Shown piece after piece: positions 1 to 5,651 of a stretch of DNA of 10,577 nt. The DNA lies in contig JBPCTQ010000140.1 in the NCBI GenBank assembly GCA_051011595.1, forward strand, positions 1-10,577, read 5' to 3'. Positions within the stretch are counted from its first letter, which is position 1. Every line of letters starts with the position of its first letter. The position numbers and the translations under genes are program-made. The DNA is from JAOUEE01 sp051011595 (GTDB lineage: Bacteria; Actinomycetota; Acidimicrobiia; Acidimicrobiales; SHLQ01). The notes beneath the pieces are model-generated. The model saw nothing but the letters and a program-made list of their open reading frames with translations, searched no databases and had not been told where the DNA came from.

Positions 1-291
1 GAGTCGTTGGAACGTTTCGGCACCGAGATCCTGCCCGAGTTCGCCGAGCGCGACGCGGCCAACGAGGCGGCCCGCGCCGCCAAGTGGGCCCCCATCATCG
101 AAGCGGCCATGGAACGCCGGGTCGACGATGCGCCGCCGATGCCCGACGGCTTCAGCATGAAGGCCATTCCCAAACAGATCGTCGACGCCGGCATGGGCAA
201 AGAGTTCGGATTCGAAGAAGAACAACTCGACGACCTGGCCCGTCGCCAGGCGCTCGGCGAGCACGACTCCGAGGCCGGTATCCTCGGCTGA
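1..291 (+). CDS. LLM-class flavin-dependent oxidoreductase, C-terminal end (partial)
   Basis: Only the last 96 codons are in the window; the frame is open from base 1 and ends at TGA 289-291. The visible part starts ESLERFGTEILPEF and continues through an Ala/Glu-rich helix to a Pro-rich stretch (APPMPDGF). This is the usual C-terminal pattern of luciferase-like (LLM-class) oxidoreductases of actinobacteria, where SLxxFxxEVxPxF marks the last helix of the TIM-barrel. Family members use FMN or F420 to oxidise or hydroxylate small organic substrates in the cytoplasm; which cofactor and substrate apply here cannot be told, because the barrel and cofactor site are missing. A P450 starts 13 nt downstream on the same strand, so the two probably share a transcript and perhaps a pathway. 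The family call rests on recall of C-terminal patterns, with no catalytic residue visible. Confidence 0.68.
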   Translation, partial: ESLERFGTEILPEFAERDAANEAARAAKWAPIIEAAMERRVDDAPPMPDGFSMKAIPKQIVDAGMGKEFGFEEEQLDDLARRQALGEHDSEAGILG

Positions 292-304
292 CCCCAGGAC
301 CGCC

Positions 305-1576
305 ATGGCATCACTCGACGTTCATCCCGACGATCTGCTGGCCGCCCAGGTTGCCCTGGGCGAGATCTTCCTCACCCCCGAAGGCCGCGACGACCCCTAC
401 TCGCGCTACGCGCTGCTGCACGAACGAGCACCGGTCCTCCCGGCCGGCGACGGTGGCCTGGTGTTGTCTCGCTACGACGACTGCCAAGAGGTGCTGCGCG
501 ACAACCGGCTGGGCAAGAACTTCGATCCCACCCGCGAAATCCCCGGCGGTGGTGGTCACGACCCCGAGCTGGCCGCCTACCGGCGCGAGATGGCCGAGCG
601 TCGACGCGACCAACCGCTGTCGATGTTGGCTGCCAACCCGCCCGATCACACCCGCATCCGCGGCCTGGTCAGCCGAGCGTTCACCCCGCGGCGGGTCGAG
701 AAGATGCGCAGCCACATCGTCGAGTTGGCCGAAGAGTGCTTCGCCACGATGGCCGAAGCCCGCGAGTTCGACCTGCTCGAAGAACTGGGGTTCCCGCTCC
801 CGGTTTCGGTCATCGGCGAGCTGGTGGGTGTGCCCCGCGACGACTGGCCCCGGTTCCGGACGCTGATCACCGCGTCGGCCGCGTCGCTCGAAGTGTCGTC
901 CACCATCGAGCAGTTGCAGGAGGCCGAAGCCGCCACCCAGGAAGTGTGGAGCTACTTCGAGGACCTGTTGGCCCTGAAACGGAATCGGCCGGGCGACGAC
1001 CTGATGAGCGGCATGATCGAAGCCAGCGACGATGGCGACCGTCTCACCGAAGGTGAGGTCATCGTCCAGGCCATGTTGATGTTCGCGGCCGGATTCGAGA
1101 CCACCACCAACCTCATCGGCAACGGCATGGCCGCCTTGTTGACCCATGGTGACCAGTTCGACGATGTCTGGGCCGATCCGGAGGTGGTGCCCTCGGCGGT
1201 GGAGGAGATCCTGCGCTACGACAGCCCGGTACAACTCGACGCCCGCACCACCAACGACGCCATGGAGGTGGCCGGTGTCGAGCTGGAGGGTGGCGCACGG
1301 GTCGTCACGCTGCTGGGTGCGGCCAATCGAGACCCCGGACGTTTCACCGATCCCGACCGGTTCGACGTACGCCGCGACGAAGGACCGCCGATGAGCTTCG
1401 CCTCGGGCATCCACTACTGCCTGGGCGCCAACCTGGCCCGGGCCGAAGGGCAAGTGGTGCTGGAAGGACTCATCCAGTGGTTCTCGGCCATCGAGCTCAC
1501 CGGTGAGCTGGTCCATCGACCGCGGACCACCCTGCGCGGCTACGAAGCCGTGCCGGTGCGGGTCACCCCCCGCTGA
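305..1576 (+). CDS. Cytochrome P450 (first of two)
   Basis: Complete 423-residue soluble bacterial P450, a haem monooxygenase that inserts one oxygen atom from O2 into an organic substrate using electrons from a ferredoxin or similar partner. Landmarks in order: C-helix NPPDHTRIRGLVSRAFTPRR (about residues 110-130), I-helix oxygen-activation motif AGFETT (262-267), K-helix ExxR (E301-R304), and haem-ligand loop FASGIHYCLG (365-374) with the thiolate Cys372. Length is normal for the family. The ATG at 305 is preceded by AGGA (296-299) at 5-nt spacing. Position 2 of the haem loop is Ala where Gly is most common, a variation found in other bacterial P450s. It lies 13 nt after the LLM oxidoreductase gene, probably in the same operon. 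The C-helix resembles CYP107-like enzymes of actinobacteria, but I cannot assign a CYP family or substrate. No redox partner gene is in view. Confidence 0.96.
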   Translation: MASLDVHPDDLLAAQVALGEIFLTPEGRDDPYSRYALLHERAPVLPAGDGGLVLSRYDDCQEVLRDNRLGKNFDPTREIPGGGGHDPELAAYRREMAERRRDQPLSMLAANPPDHTRIRGLVSRAFTPRRVEKMRSHIVELAEECFATMAEAREFDLLEELGFPLPVSVIGELVGVPRDDWPRFRTLITASAASLEVSSTIEQLQEAEAATQEVWSYFEDLLALKRNRPGDDLMSGMIEASDDGDRLTEGEVIVQAMLMFAAGFETTTNLIGNGMAALLTHGDQFDDVWADPEVVPSAVEEILRYDSPVQLDARTTNDAMEVAGVELEGGARVVTLLGAANRDPGRFTDPDRFDVRRDEGPPMSFASGIHYCLGANLARAEGQVVLEGLIQWFSAIELTGELVHRPRTTLRGYEAVPVRVTPR

Positions 1577-1585
1577 CTGCCTGGA

Positions 1586-1945
1586 TCAGTCCGAACCGGC
1601 CGAGCGGAGCTGATCGAGGCTGGCCCATTCGAGGGTGCGGGCGTGGGTGGCCTCGAGCACCACCGGCGGAGCGACACCGGCTTCGTACGCTTCGGCCCAC
1701 CGGGGTGCACACAGGCACCACTGATCACCGGGGACAAGGCCCGGAAAACCGAACTCGGGTCGGGGTGTCGACAAGTCGTTGCCCGCCTCGGCGCTGAAGG
1801 CCAAGAAGTCGGCGGTGACGATGGCACACACGGTGTGGACGCCCTCGTCCTGGGCGTTGGTCTCACAACACCCGTTGCGGGTGAACCCGGTCATCGGGTC
1901 GGTCGAACACGACTCCAGCTCGGTTCCCAACACGTTGCGGGCCAC
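1586..1945 (-). CDS. DUF2237 family protein
   Basis: Complete 119-residue protein recognised as DUF2237 (function unknown). Family hallmarks are the N-terminal NVLGTELESCSTDPMTGFTR, the double Cys GCCET (Cys26-Cys27), HTVCA (Cys40), NDLSTPRPEFGFPGL (57-70) and the WCLCAPRW motif (Cys77, Cys79) followed by APPVVLEATH. All six Cys residues (13, 26, 27, 40, 77, 79) sit in conserved blocks, which hints at metal binding or redox chemistry; that is inference. The GTG start at 1945-1943 has a GGGAG ribosome site (complement of 1952-1956) 6 nt upstream and lies 1 nt after the stop of the stress-like gene, so translation is likely coupled. It is a small soluble protein with no signal peptide. Its 3' end faces the P450 with only 9 bp between the stop codons. 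Confidence 0.9.
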   Translation of the reverse strand: MARNVLGTELESCSTDPMTGFTRNGCCETNAQDEGVHTVCAIVTADFLAFSAEAGNDLSTPRPEFGFPGLVPGDQWCLCAPRWAEAYEAGVAPPVVLEATHARTLEWASLDQLRSAGSD

Positions 1946-1946
1946 G

Positions 1947-2513
1947 TCAGACTCCCAGCAGGTACACGGGACCGGGCCAGCGCTCGATGAGGTCGATCAC
2001 CTCGGCCGTCCGGCGGCGCCGGGGCACGATGACCTGGCCCGAATGCCCGGATGCGGTGGTCACGTCGTCGACCGGTTCGAAGTCGAACCCGAAGGCTCGC
2101 CCCAGCTCGAACAGCTCCCGCTCACCCTTGGTGTGCAGTGCGGCATCGACGATGATGGTGCCGCCCACCGAATACGAGGACGGGTCGGATCCGCCGCCGA
2201 AGACCAGCAACGGCCCCGACCAGCTCTCGAGCAGTGACGGTGCCAGAGCCGCAGTGCACACCACGGCGGCCGCCGCGAAGGCCGGGGCCAGCCGGTCGAG
2301 GGCCGCCCCCAGCTCGGTGTCGACGTCGAGGCGAACAGCCGCCAGCTCGGCGGTGCCGGCCTGGTCGATGATCGACTCGGGATCGGTTCCCCCGGAGGGG
2401 TGGGCCACCACCACGACGGTGGCGTCGAATGCTCGGGCCATGGCGGCCGCCGGGAACACGGCCGCGGCCGTGTCTGGGCTGTCGGCAATGGGGACGACCA
2501 GGTGGGTGAACAT
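1947..2513 (-). CDS. Divergent universal stress protein (UspA-like), possibly two degenerate half-domains
   Basis: A 188-residue protein whose N-terminus FTHLVVPIADSPDTAAAVFP has the UspA pattern of a first beta strand, VPxD-like loop and amphipathic helix, then strand ATVVVVAH (31-38). A second block reads AAAVVCTAAL...WSGPLLVFGGG (about 80-108), like the closing strands of a Usp fold. A further 75 residues look like a shortened repeat: GTIIVDAAL, FELGRAFGFDFEPV, GQVIVPRRRR, then RWPGPVYLLGV, which mirrors SWSGPLLVFGG. The ATP-binding G-x2-G-x9-G-[ST] signature is not visible, so this would be a non-ATP-binding type. Usp proteins are cytoplasmic stress or dormancy factors. The ATG at 2513 has AGGGTG (complement of 2522-2527) 8 nt upstream, and is preferred over the open extension further upstream. 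First gene of a two-gene unit with the DUF2237 gene. Family assignment is moderate. Confidence 0.62.
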   Translation of the reverse strand: MFTHLVVPIADSPDTAAAVFPAAAMARAFDATVVVVAHPSGGTDPESIIDQAGTAELAAVRLDVDTELGAALDRLAPAFAAAAVVCTAALAPSLLESWSGPLLVFGGGSDPSSYSVGGTIIVDAALHTKGERELFELGRAFGFDFEPVDDVTTASGHSGQVIVPRRRRTAEVIDLIERWPGPVYLLGV

Positions 2514-2612
2514 CGGCTCGTCACCCTGGCATGTCGCCCATTGGCTGGCGACACGGGAGCCACGTGTCACACTGCTCGGTGCCCGCCGACGCCGATTCCC
2601 CCGGAGGCTCTC
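2514..2612. promoter_or_regulatory. Divergent intergenic region with overlapping inverted repeats
   Basis: The 99 nt between the stress-like gene (- strand) and the split-barrel/isomerase pair (+ strand) must hold both promoters. I see no confident -35/-10 pair. It does contain TGTCGCC (2532-2538) matched by GGCGACA (2547-2553), with an 8-nt loop. The right arm is reused: GACACG (2550-2555) pairs with CGTGTC (2563-2568) across 7 nt. GTGTCACAC (2564-2572) is a perfect short palindrome around a central C. The arms share GACA/TGTC, so these could be operator half-sites for a dimeric regulator or alternative RNA hairpins. The palindromes are seen directly; a regulatory role is inference. Arms of 6-7 bp occur by chance in GC-rich DNA. 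Confidence 0.4.
2603..2607 (+). promoter_or_regulatory. Shine-Dalgarno site for the split-barrel gene
   Basis: GGAGG ends 5 nt before a GTG at 2613. It is the strongest ribosome site near this gene and decides the GTG start over any upstream codon. Confidence 0.8.
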
Positions 2613-2951
2613 GTGAGCATCGCCGTTGATCTGTCCGAACTCGACGAGGTGGTCGCCGACCTCGACCCGGCCGCATTCGTGTGCACCGCCGGCCCCGATC
2701 TCGCCACCAAGGTCATGCACGTGCTGGTCGATCGCGACGCAGCCGGGTGGTCGGCCCGGGTGGGACGGGGCACCGTCGTCAATGTCGAAGCCGGCGCGGC
2801 GGTGACCCTGGTCTTCCCCGGCGCCACGCCCGATGCCATGAGCCTGCTGGTGGACGCCGACGCCGAGGTCGTGCCGGGCGAGCAACCAACGGTGGCCCTG
2901 CGTCCCACCGCCGCGGTGTGGCACCGTTCGGCCCATGGGGTGCAGCGATGA
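2613..2951 (+). CDS. Small FMN-binding split-barrel (pyridoxamine 5'-phosphate oxidase-like) protein
   Basis: 112-residue soluble protein starting at a GTG set by GGAGG at 2603-2607. The pattern AFVCTAGPDLATKVMHVLV (21-39), GRGTVVNVEAGAAVTLVFPG (51-70), SLLVDADAEVV (77-87), then VALRPTAAVWHR (94-105) matches short actinobacterial PNPOx-like split-barrel proteins, in which a His-Val strand, a (T/V)xNV helix and VTLLWPP and SLIVDGTAEV strands recur. Relatives bind FMN, F420 or haem as dimers; some are reductases, others of unknown role. It is shorter than true pyridoxamine phosphate oxidases (about 200 residues), so that specific activity is unlikely. Its stop overlaps the isomerase start (ATGA, 2948-2951), so the two are translationally coupled. 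The family call is from pattern memory; cofactor and reaction are unknown. Confidence 0.68.
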   Translation: MSIAVDLSELDEVVADLDPAAFVCTAGPDLATKVMHVLVDRDAAGWSARVGRGTVVNVEAGAAVTLVFPGATPDAMSLLVDADAEVVPGEQPTVALRPTAAVWHRSAHGVQR

Positions 2952-4570
2952 CCGTCGACCCCGAAACTCTGCCGGCCTGGGCCCAACTGAGTGCCCACCA
3001 CGACGAGATCGTCGGCACATCTCTGGGCGATCTGTTCGCCGCCGATCCGGCACGGGGCCACCAGATGCGGGTGGCGATCGACGGCCTCGAGCTCGACTAC
3101 GCCAAACACCGGGTCACCCCCCGCACCATCGAGCTGCTCGTCGAACTGGCCCGCCAAGCCGAGCTCGGGTTCGCCATCGAGTCGATGTTCTCGGGGGCCG
3201 CCATCAACGTCACCGAACAACGGCCGGCCCTGCACACCGCCCTACGGGCGCCGCGTGACACCACACTCGACGTCGACGGGGTCGACGTGGTGGCCGAGGT
3301 ACACGCCGTGCTCGACCAGTTGCGGCTCTTCGCCGGGCGGGTGCGCGACGGATCGTGGGTGGGAGCCACGGGTGAACGGGTGCGTCACGTCGTCAACATC
3401 GGGATCGGTGGATCCGACCTGGGGCCGGCCATGGTGGCCCAGGCCCTGGCCCACGTCTCAGACCCCGAGCTCGACCTGCACTTCGTCTCCAACGTCGACG
3501 GCGCCGACATCGATGGGGTACTCGGCCGTTGTGACCCGGCCCGCACGCTGGTGGTGGTGGCGTCGAAGTCGTTCGGCACCATCGAAACCCTCACCAACGC
3601 CACCTCGGCCCGTGACTGGTTGGTGGCCGCCCTCGGCCCCGACGCCGTGTCGTCGCACTTCGTGGCTGTGTCCACCAATGCCGAGCGGGTGGCGGCCTTC
3701 GGTATCGACACCAACAACATGTTCGGGTTCTGGGACTGGGTCGGTGGCCGGTACTCGGTGGATTCGGCCATCGGCCTGAGCGTGATGATCGGCCTCGGGG
3801 CCGACGGGTTCGACGACTTCCTTGCCGGATTCCGCCAGGTCGACGAACACTTCCGCACGGCGCCGTTCGAGCAGAACATCCCGGTGCTCATGGCCCTGGT
3901 GGGCCTGTGGTACCGGAACTTCTTCGGCTACGAGTCCCACGCCGTGTTGCCCTACAGCGACCGGCTGGCCCGCTTTCCGGCCTACCTGCAACAGCTCGAC
4001 ATGGAGAGCAACGGCAAGTCGGTTCGCCTCGATGGCTCGCCCGTGACCACGGCCACCGGTCCGCTGGTGTGGGGGGAGCCGGGCACCAACGGTCAGCACG
4101 CCTTCTACCAACTGCTCCATCAAGGCACCACGATCGTGCCCTGCGACTTCATCGGGGTCATCGAACCGGTGGCCGACCCCGGCGGGCGTCATCACGATCA
4201 GCTGATGGCCAATCTGTTCGCCCAGTCCGAGGCGTTGGCCTTCGGTAAGTCACCAGCTCAGGTGCAATCCGAAGGGGTCGACCCACCCCTGGTGCCCCAT
4301 CGCAGCTTCCCGGGTAATCGCCCCTCGTCGACCCTGTTACTCGATGCGCTCACCCCGCGTTCGGTGGGTCAGCTCATCGCCCTCTACGAACACAAGGTGT
4401 TCGTGCAGGGTGTGATCTGGGGCATCAACTCGTTCGACCAGTGGGGAGTCGAGTTGGGCAAGGTGTTGGCCGAGTCGATCGTGGCCGAATTGACCGCCGA
4501 CACCGAGCCTGAACTCGACCACGACAGCTCCACCAACGCCTTGATCAGGCGATATCGACAGGCGCGTTGA
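2948..4570 (+). CDS. pgi: Glucose-6-phosphate isomerase
   Basis: Complete 540-residue cytoplasmic enzyme (EC 5.3.1.9) interconverting glucose 6-phosphate and fructose 6-phosphate in glycolysis and gluconeogenesis; the E. coli enzyme has 549 residues. Visible signatures: VNIGIGGSDLGPAM with GIGGSDLGP at 152-160, sugar-phosphate loop SKSFGTIET (206-214), GGRYS (266-270), MESNGK (352-357) with catalytic Glu353, GEPGTNGQHAFYQ with catalytic His384, and the C-terminal signature FDQWGVELGK with catalytic Lys505. The 31-residue spacing Glu353-His384 equals that in E. coli (355-386). The second residue of the usual SKTF loop motif is present, with Ser in place of Thr (SKSF). The ATG at 2948 overlaps the stop of the split-barrel gene by 4 nt; the open frame upstream is only that gene read in another frame. 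Its stop abuts the stop of the PAP2 gene with no gap. Confidence 0.98.
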   Translation: MTVDPETLPAWAQLSAHHDEIVGTSLGDLFAADPARGHQMRVAIDGLELDYAKHRVTPRTIELLVELARQAELGFAIESMFSGAAINVTEQRPALHTALRAPRDTTLDVDGVDVVAEVHAVLDQLRLFAGRVRDGSWVGATGERVRHVVNIGIGGSDLGPAMVAQALAHVSDPELDLHFVSNVDGADIDGVLGRCDPARTLVVVASKSFGTIETLTNATSARDWLVAALGPDAVSSHFVAVSTNAERVAAFGIDTNNMFGFWDWVGGRYSVDSAIGLSVMIGLGADGFDDFLAGFRQVDEHFRTAPFEQNIPVLMALVGLWYRNFFGYESHAVLPYSDRLARFPAYLQQLDMESNGKSVRLDGSPVTTATGPLVWGEPGTNGQHAFYQLLHQGTTIVPCDFIGVIEPVADPGGRHHDQLMANLFAQSEALAFGKSPAQVQSEGVDPPLVPHRSFPGNRPSSTLLLDALTPRSVGQLIALYEHKVFVQGVIWGINSFDQWGVELGKVLAESIVAELTADTEPELDHDSSTNALIRRYRQAR

Positions 4571-4577
4571 TCAGGCG
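4541..4577. repeat. 11-bp direct repeat at the isomerase/PAP2 junction
   Basis: TTGATCAGGCG occurs at 4541-4551 and again at 4567-4577, 26 nt apart. The second copy contains both stop codons: the isomerase TGA (4568-4570) and the PAP2 TGA (complement of 4571-4573), which together form the palindrome TGATCA. The copies are out of frame with each other in the isomerase. It may be the trace of a small duplication that set the present gene ends, or chance. Confidence 0.5.
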
Positions 4578-5431
4578 TCGATCAGCGAGTCGGTCGCATC
4601 GACATCGATGGTGAGCGGCGACCGCTCCAAGGCTTCTTCGGCGTCGGTGCCGTCGGGATCGTCGTCGTGGTCGGGGTCGTCGGGATCGGGCACGTTCACC
4701 AGCCACCACACCACGAGGCCGGTGAACACCAGCAGGGCGCCGGCGGCGGCGGCATCGAGCCAGTAGTGGTTGGCCGTGGCCATGATGGAGAAGAGCATCA
4801 GGGCGGGGTGGGAAATGGCGAGGTACCGCCACCGGGTCTTGAACGACAAGATGATCGCCCACGCGGCCAGGGCGGCGTAGCCGAAGTGCAGCGAGGGCAT
4901 GGCGGCGAACTGGTTGGCGTTGCCCTCGTCGGGTGACCCGTAGATGGAAGGGCCGTAGGCCCGCAGGGTGTCGATGAAACCGGTACCCGACATCATCCGG
5001 GGCGGAGCCAGGGGGAAGGCCACGTGGATGGCCAGGGCCGACAGGGTGATGCCGATGAGCACCCACCGCAGACGGGTGTAGACGTGGGCGCGGAACAGAT
5101 ACACCCAGAAGATCACGGTGAAGGTGACCGCGAAGTGTGATGCCACGTAGTAGTGGTTGATGAACCGCATGAAGGCCTGACTGCGCAGCGCCAGGTCCTG
5201 GATGCCCTCCTCGATGTCGAAGCCCATCGACCGTTCGATGTCGAGCACCCGGCGGGCATTGTCGAGGGCCGGTTCACCGGCGTCGCGGGCCAGGAAACGC
5301 ACGTACTTGTAGGACAGTATGAGGGCGGCGATGCCGATCATCTCGACGAGCAGGCGGTGGCCCAGGCGGCTGTGCCACCAATGGCGTATCCATGACATGG
5401 TCGCCGAGCGTTGTGATTGCACCGCCGACAT
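4571..5431 (-). CDS. PAP2-superfamily integral membrane phosphatase/transferase
   Basis: 286-residue multi-pass membrane protein of the PAP2 superfamily, closest in pattern to the PAP2_3 (inositol phosphoceramide synthase-like) branch. These enzymes hydrolyse or transfer phosphate esters of lipids at the membrane face. Hydrophobic segments lie at about 28-45, 98-113, 121-140, 183-198, 204-220 and 228-246. Active-site motifs: PLAPPR (140-145, reduced motif 1 with Arg145), MPSLH (178-182, His182) and NHYWLDA (221-227, nucleophile His222 and Asp226). The tail after 247 is very acidic (DPDDPDHDDDPD) and probably cytoplasmic or disordered. The ATG at 5431 is the first start after AGGAGGG (complement of 5444-5450), with a rather long 12-nt spacer; Met12 is an alternative with no ribosome site. 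It stands alone, divergent from the RNA methyltransferase. The substrate (phosphatidate, lipid pyrophosphate or other) cannot be told. Confidence 0.88.
   Translation of the reverse strand: MSAVQSQRSATMSWIRHWWHSRLGHRLLVEMIGIAALILSYKYVRFLARDAGEPALDNARRVLDIERSMGFDIEEGIQDLALRSQAFMRFINHYYVASHFAVTFTVIFWVYLFRAHVYTRLRWVLIGITLSALAIHVAFPLAPPRMMSGTGFIDTLRAYGPSIYGSPDEGNANQFAAMPSLHFGYAALAAWAIILSFKTRWRYLAISHPALMLFSIMATANHYWLDAAAAGALLVFTGLVVWWLVNVPDPDDPDHDDDPDGTDAEEALERSPLTIDVDATDSLIDA
4651..4688. repeat. In-frame Asp-rich repeat in the PAP2 tail
   Basis: CGTCGGGATCG occurs at 4651-4661 and 4678-4688, a 27-nt (9-codon) period within GTCG-rich sequence. On the - strand this encodes the DPDDPDHDDDPDG tail of the PAP2 protein. 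It is a simple low-complexity region likely to vary in length between strains. Confidence 0.5.
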
Positions 5432-5651
5432 GGTCGTCGAGTGCCCTCCTGACCGTTCCCTGCAGCCTCTACCCTGGCCGAAACAACCACTTCAGTGCGG
5501 CGATTGTTCCGCCTTCGACCCCGGTGGAGTTTTGTCCAACTTAAAGGTTTCGGTCGCCGAGGGCAATGAAATTGCTGTCACACCGTCATGGTCTCGCAAT
5601 ACGGGGTCACGACCCGATCGGCTACGCGGAACCGCTCGATAAGGTCCCACG
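5432..5651. promoter_or_regulatory. Divergent intergenic region between PAP2 and RNA methyltransferase genes
   Basis: These 220 nt hold no credible gene and are less GC-rich than their surroundings, with AT-richer patches near 5529-5550 (TTTTGTCCAACTTAAAGG) and 5565-5578. A perfect inverted repeat GCAAT-GAA-ATTGC lies at 5563-5575, about 77 nt before the methyltransferase start, and could be an operator. Both divergent promoters must lie here, but I cannot assign a -35/-10 pair with confidence. The ribosome site of the PAP2 gene (AGGAGGG, complement of 5444-5450) is at the left end. No tRNA or riboswitch fold was recognised. Confidence 0.4.

Noticed and set aside
365..374. The haem loop of the first P450, FASGIHYCLG, differing from the textbook FGxGxHxCxG.
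   Set aside because: Ala or Ser at the second position with a following SGIH is seen in many bacterial P450s, so it is not a sign of a broken enzyme. Positions given are residue numbers.
311..1516. A 401-codon open frame antisense to the first P450.
   Set aside because: It mirrors codons of a P450 with all family motifs. Long antisense frames are common in GC-rich DNA, and the translation shows no recognisable domain.
1575..1591. A possible terminator hairpin, GACTG and CAGTC around a 7-nt loop, between the first P450 and DUF2237 genes.
   Set aside because: The stem is only 5 bp and no T-run follows on either strand, so it is too weak to call.
2681..2947. An 89-codon upstream extension of the isomerase frame.
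   Set aside because: The added part is Arg-rich shadow of the split-barrel gene; the ATG at 2948 matches the normal isomerase start and makes an ATGA overlap.
2514..3053. A long N-terminal extension of the Usp-like gene on the - strand.
   Set aside because: The Usp pattern starts directly after the ATG at 2513, which has a ribosome-like site; the extension is antisense to the split-barrel and isomerase genes and looks like shadow sequence.
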